Shown in pieces: positions 61,931-64,000 of a DNA stretch of 64,000 nt. The translations under genes were made by a program, and so were the position numbers. The notes under the pieces are model-generated. The model ran no database searches. It saw only the letters and a list, made by a program, of their open reading frames with translations, and was not told where the DNA came from. The stretch is from Deinococcus radiotolerans (GTDB taxonomy: Bacteria > Deinococcota > Deinococci > Deinococcales > Deinococcaceae). The DNA lies in assembly GCF_014647435.1 (NCBI RefSeq), contig NZ_BMPE01000001.1, positions 62,001 through 126,000 of the forward strand, in the 5' to 3' direction. Position 1 is the stretch's first letter. Each line of letters opens with the position of its first letter.

Positions 61931-61962
61931 GCCCGCACCAGCCGGAAGGGAGCGCGAGTCAT
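61927..61962 (-). CDS. predicted leaderless 11-codon upstream ORF coupled to the ATP-cone kinase
   Basis: An ATG at 61962 lies 6 bases after TACACT, so the mRNA should begin at it. It encodes MTRAPFRLVRA and ends with TGA at 61929-61927, which overlaps the ATG of the kinase gene (61930-61928, sequence ATGA). The kinase gene has no ribosome site of its own, so it appears to depend on re-initiation after the short ORF. The peptide is basic and otherwise unremarkable. This is the same arrangement as at tamB. It is a prediction from spacing and overlap only. Confidence 0.6.
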   Translation of the reverse strand: MTRAPFRLVRA

Positions 61963-61968
61963 CAGCGC

Positions 61969-61974
61969 AGTGTA
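61969..61974 (-). promoter_or_regulatory. -10 hexamer TACACT for the kinase unit
   Basis: It ends 6 bases before the short ORF ATG at 61962, and 38 bases before the kinase ATG. Confidence 0.6.
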
Positions 61975-62029
61975 GACCCTGGCGGGAAATCCGGCGTGAC
62001 GACAGGCCGGTTCAGGCAGGCTCCGGGGT

Positions 62030-62641
62030 TCAGCGGGCGTCGCGCTTCACCGCGCCTTCCAGCAGCAGATTCAGCGCCAGGCGCATCTCCTCCTGAAGGG
62101 GCCGCTCGGTGCCGTACGCGCTCCAGCGCAGCGCGACCATCAGGTACGTGTCTGCGATCAGGTTGCTGATGCGCTGCAAGGACAGGTCGGTGCGCATCAT
62201 GCCCGCCTGGTGCATGGGGCGCAGGATGAGCTCGATGACCTTGCTCAGCGGCAGCGCCTGGTACGCGGTGCGGGCCCGTTCGGGGTTGGGGTTCATGACC
62301 TCGTACGCCAGGGGGGGGAACAGGTCGCGTTCGCGGGTGTTCTCGTCCGCGAGGCGGTCCCAGACCTCGTACAGCACGGTCAGGGGGGGCGTGCCGTCGT
62401 GCAGGCGGGACTCGGCGTGGTCGCGCAGGCGGTTCATGACCTCGCTGCCGTAGTCGAGCAGCACCGCTTCCTTGTACGGGTAGTAGTTGAAGAAGGTCCC
62501 GCGCGAGACGTTGCTGGCCCGGGCGATATCGGTCGCCGTGGTCGTCTGGAACCCGCCGCGTTTGAACAGGTCAATGGCGACGTTGTAGATGCGGGCGCGG
62601 CGGCGCTCCTTCTGGCGTTCGCGCAGCGAGGTTGAATCCAT
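62030..62641 (-). CDS. TetR-family transcriptional regulator
   Basis: This 203-residue protein has the N-terminal TetR DNA-binding domain: [55 protein letters not shown] at about residues 14-68. The C-terminal helices form the ligand and dimer part ([42 protein letters not shown]). The ligand is unknown. It is divergent from polyphosphate glucokinase, and a near-perfect palindrome upstream could be its operator. The ATG at 62641 gives the normal TetR N-terminus. Confidence 0.92.
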   Translation of the reverse strand: MDSTSLRERQKERRRARIYNVAIDLFKRGGFQTTTATDIARASNVSRGTFFNYYPYKEAVLLDYGSEVMNRLRDHAESRLHDGTPPLTVLYEVWDRLADENTRERDLFPPLAYEVMNPNPERARTAYQALPLSKVIELILRPMHQAGMMRTDLSLQRISNLIADTYLMVALRWSAYGTERPLQEEMRLALNLLLEGAVKRDAR

Positions 62642-62651
62642 GATTCCCCAG

Positions 62652-62681
62652 GGTATAGCGTTTTCGGTACAAAATTGCACC
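62652..62681 (-). promoter_or_regulatory. tetR -10 and candidate TetR operator
   Basis: TATACC (62657-62652) ends 10 bases before the tetR ATG. GGTACAAAATTGCACC (62666-62681) is a 16-base palindrome with one mismatch, just upstream, where it could control tetR and perhaps the divergent kinase. Confidence 0.5.
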
Positions 62682-62752
62682 CCGTCCAACGGGTTGATCC
62701 CCGGCACTTGTCTGCCTGACCCGCCCGGCACGCCTCGGCGCGGCGCGTGCGG

Positions 62753-62758
62753 TACGCT
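62753..62758 (+). promoter_or_regulatory. -10 hexamer TACGCT
   Basis: It ends 7 bases before the ATG at 62766. Confidence 0.6.
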
Positions 62759-62765
62759 GAAGCTC

Positions 62766-63569
62766 ATGAGCGTGATCCTGGGCATCGACATCGGCGGGAG
62801 CGGCATCAAGGGCGCGCCCGTGGACACCCGCACCGGCCGGCTCACGGCGGAACGCCACCGCATCCCCACGCCCGAAGGCGCCGCGCCGGGGGACGTGAAA
62901 CGGGTCGTGGCGCAGCTCGTCGAGCACTTCGGCCTGCCCGGCCCGGTCGGCGTGACCTTCCCCGGCATCGTGCAGCGGGGGCACACCCTGTCCGCCGCGA
63001 ACGTTCACCCGGACTGGATCGGCCTGGACGCCGACAGCCTCTTCACGGACGCCACCGGGCACGACGTGCACCTCATCAACGACGCGGACGCCGCCGGACT
63101 CGCCGAGGCCCGCTTCGGCGCCGGGCAGGGCGAGACGGGCACGGTCCTGGTCCTGACCTTCGGCACCGGCATCGGCAGCGCCCTGATCTACGGCGGCACC
63201 CTGGTCCCCAACACCGAACTGGGGCACCTGTGGCTGCGCGACAAGCACGCCGAAACCTGGGCCTCGGACCGCGCCCGCGAACGGGACGACCTGAACTGGA
63301 AACAGTGGAGTAAACGCGTCAGCACCTACCTGCAACACCTGGAACTGCTGTTCAGCCCGGACCTGTTCATCATCGGCGGCGGCGTCAGCAAGAAGGCTGA
63401 AAAGTGGCAGGAGCACCTGCAGACCGAACGCAGCCGCGTGGTCCCCGCGAAACTCCTGAACGAGGCCGGCATCATCGGCGCCGCCATGATGGCCGCCGGG
63501 AGCGACCCGGCCCTGGCCGCCGTGCTCGACGAACCCGCCGCGTCCGCCCCGCGCAAACCCCGCGGCTGA
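62766..63569 (+). CDS. ppgK: polyphosphate glucokinase (ROK family)
   Basis: This is a 267-residue ROK kinase. [23 protein letters not shown] at residues 4-26 is the phosphate-binding loop of polyphosphate glucokinases. [33 protein letters not shown] near residue 105 (catalytic Asp), [15 protein letters not shown] and [10 protein letters not shown] follow in order. [16 protein letters not shown] closes the fold. It phosphorylates glucose with polyphosphate and/or ATP. Together with the sugar importer in the window it suggests active glucose-unit use, although the two are 33 kb apart. It is divergent from tetR. Confidence 0.93.
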   Translation: MSVILGIDIGGSGIKGAPVDTRTGRLTAERHRIPTPEGAAPGDVKRVVAQLVEHFGLPGPVGVTFPGIVQRGHTLSAANVHPDWIGLDADSLFTDATGHDVHLINDADAAGLAEARFGAGQGETGTVLVLTFGTGIGSALIYGGTLVPNTELGHLWLRDKHAETWASDRARERDDLNWKQWSKRVSTYLQHLELLFSPDLFIIGGGVSKKAEKWQEHLQTERSRVVPAKLLNEAGIIGAAMMAAGSDPALAAVLDEPAASAPRKPRG

Positions 63570-63584
63570 CCCGCGCCGCCCGCA

Positions 63585-63607
63585 CCGCGCCGGGAACTCC
63601 GGCGCGG
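63585..63607 (+). terminator. hairpin after ppgK
   Basis: CCGCGCCGG (63585-63593) pairs with CCGGCGCGG (63599-63607) around GAACT. There is no T-tract. It lies between ppgK and the next gene's promoter. Confidence 0.6.
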
Positions 63608-63616
63608 CCCGCCGCG

Positions 63617-63622
63617 TAGCAC
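63617..63622 (+). promoter_or_regulatory. possible -10 hexamer TAGCAC
   Basis: It ends 5 bases before the ATG at 63628. The last base is off consensus. Confidence 0.3.
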
Positions 63623-63627
63623 CGGTC

Positions 63628-64000
63628 ATGGGATTCCTGAAGAAGATGATGGCCGCGATCGGCGTGGGCGGCGCCCGCGTTGACGCGCAGGTTCACAACC
63701 CCGCCGTGCGGATCGGAGACAGTGTGACCGGCGTGCTGATCGTGCAGGGCGGCAGCCTCGACCAGCGCATTGAACGTGTGAACCTGGGGCTGGCCACCCG
63801 CTACAAGAGTGACGACAGCTACGTCTCACACCAGCTGAGCAAGCATCAGGTGATCCCCAGCTTCGACCTGCGCGCCGGGGAACGCCGCGAATTCCCGTTC
63901 AGCATTCCCGTCGAGTCCGGTACGCCCCTCTCGCTGCCCGGCACGCAACTGTGGCTGGCCACCGACATGGACATCGCGGGCGCCGTGGACCCGGGCGACC
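63628..64000 (+). CDS. Spo0M/SpoOM-family protein (partial, runs off the right edge)
   Basis: The frame starts MGFLKKMMAAIGVGGARVDA and continues open to the last base, giving 124 residues. The pattern VHNPAVRIGDSVTGVLIVQGGSLDQRIERVNLGLATRY and FDLRAGERREFPFSIPVESGTPLSL matches the arrestin-like beta-sandwich of the sporulation-control Spo0M family, which also occurs in non-sporulating bacteria such as Deinococcus. Function outside Bacillus is unknown. The C-terminal half lies beyond the window. Confidence 0.85.
   Translation, partial: MGFLKKMMAAIGVGGARVDAQVHNPAVRIGDSVTGVLIVQGGSLDQRIERVNLGLATRYKSDDSYVSHQLSKHQVIPSFDLRAGERREFPFSIPVESGTPLSLPGTQLWLATDMDIAGAVDPGD

Overview
The window is a high-GC chromosomal segment that fits Deinococcus. 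The pointers are a giant TamB-like envelope protein, BshC of the bacillithiol pathway, a three-ATP-cone 2-phosphoglycerate kinase, a polyphosphate glucokinase, many Deinococcus-type hypothetical proteins, and transcription units that mostly look leaderless: a TANNNT -10 hexamer ends 5-10 bases (usually 6-7) before the start codon, with no Shine-Dalgarno sequence. I used this spacing to choose many starts. No rRNA, tRNA, CRISPR array, phage or insertion sequence was recognised. This is ordinary core genome with tightly packed operons.

Layout. 1-6.4 kb: the end of a PLP-dependent regulator, a small exported protein, a polytopic membrane protein, a DUF305 protein behind the tRNA hydroxylase trhO, a small membrane protein, an ABC-F ATPase and a conserved hypothetical. 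6.5-16.4 kb: one 3285-residue TamB-like gene, apparently preceded by a leaderless 20-codon ORF whose stop overlaps the tamB start. 16.5-22.1 kb: acylphosphatase, a WGR/beta-propeller protein, a winged-helix regulator, a beta-lactamase-like hydrolase with a C-terminal frameshift, OsmC and an iron-type binding protein. 22.2-26 kb: oligopeptidase B and two alpha/beta hydrolases. 26.3-29.6 kb: a maltose/trehalose-type ABC importer (binding protein and two permeases, no ATPase) behind the only textbook -35/-10 promoter with a long leader.

29.7-33.8 kb: a minus-strand cluster from truD through an exported protein, a DUF3293 protein and an AlbA_2/ATPase-like regulator, several joined by stop/start overlaps. 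34-39 kb: an ArsB-like transporter, an ABC exporter pair, an exonuclease/endonuclease/phosphatase protein and an FBP-type zinc-finger protein. 39-45.7 kb: recO, prmA-rsmE, proC, bshC, a Crp/Fnr-type regulator and a TagA/WecG glycosyltransferase.

45.7-50.5 kb: a deoC-maf-mreC-mreD-pbp2 operon on the minus strand with 4-base overlaps at three junctions. 50.6-57.6 kb: a hot-dog protein under a perfect palindrome, a small P-loop kinase-like protein, methylmalonyl-CoA epimerase, a VanZ-like protein, and a MoxR ATPase followed by a DUF58-transglutaminase fusion. 57.6-64 kb: pcp, mutM, pdxH, the ATP-cone kinase (again with a leaderless short ORF coupled to it), a TetR regulator divergent from polyphosphate glucokinase, and the start of a Spo0M-family gene.

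The strongest unusual signal is the pair of predicted leaderless short ORFs overlapping by four bases with tamB and the ATP-cone kinase gene. Other points of interest are the pervasive leaderless promoters, several perfect palindromes placed on promoters, the beta-lactamase frameshift and a few uncommon domain fusions.
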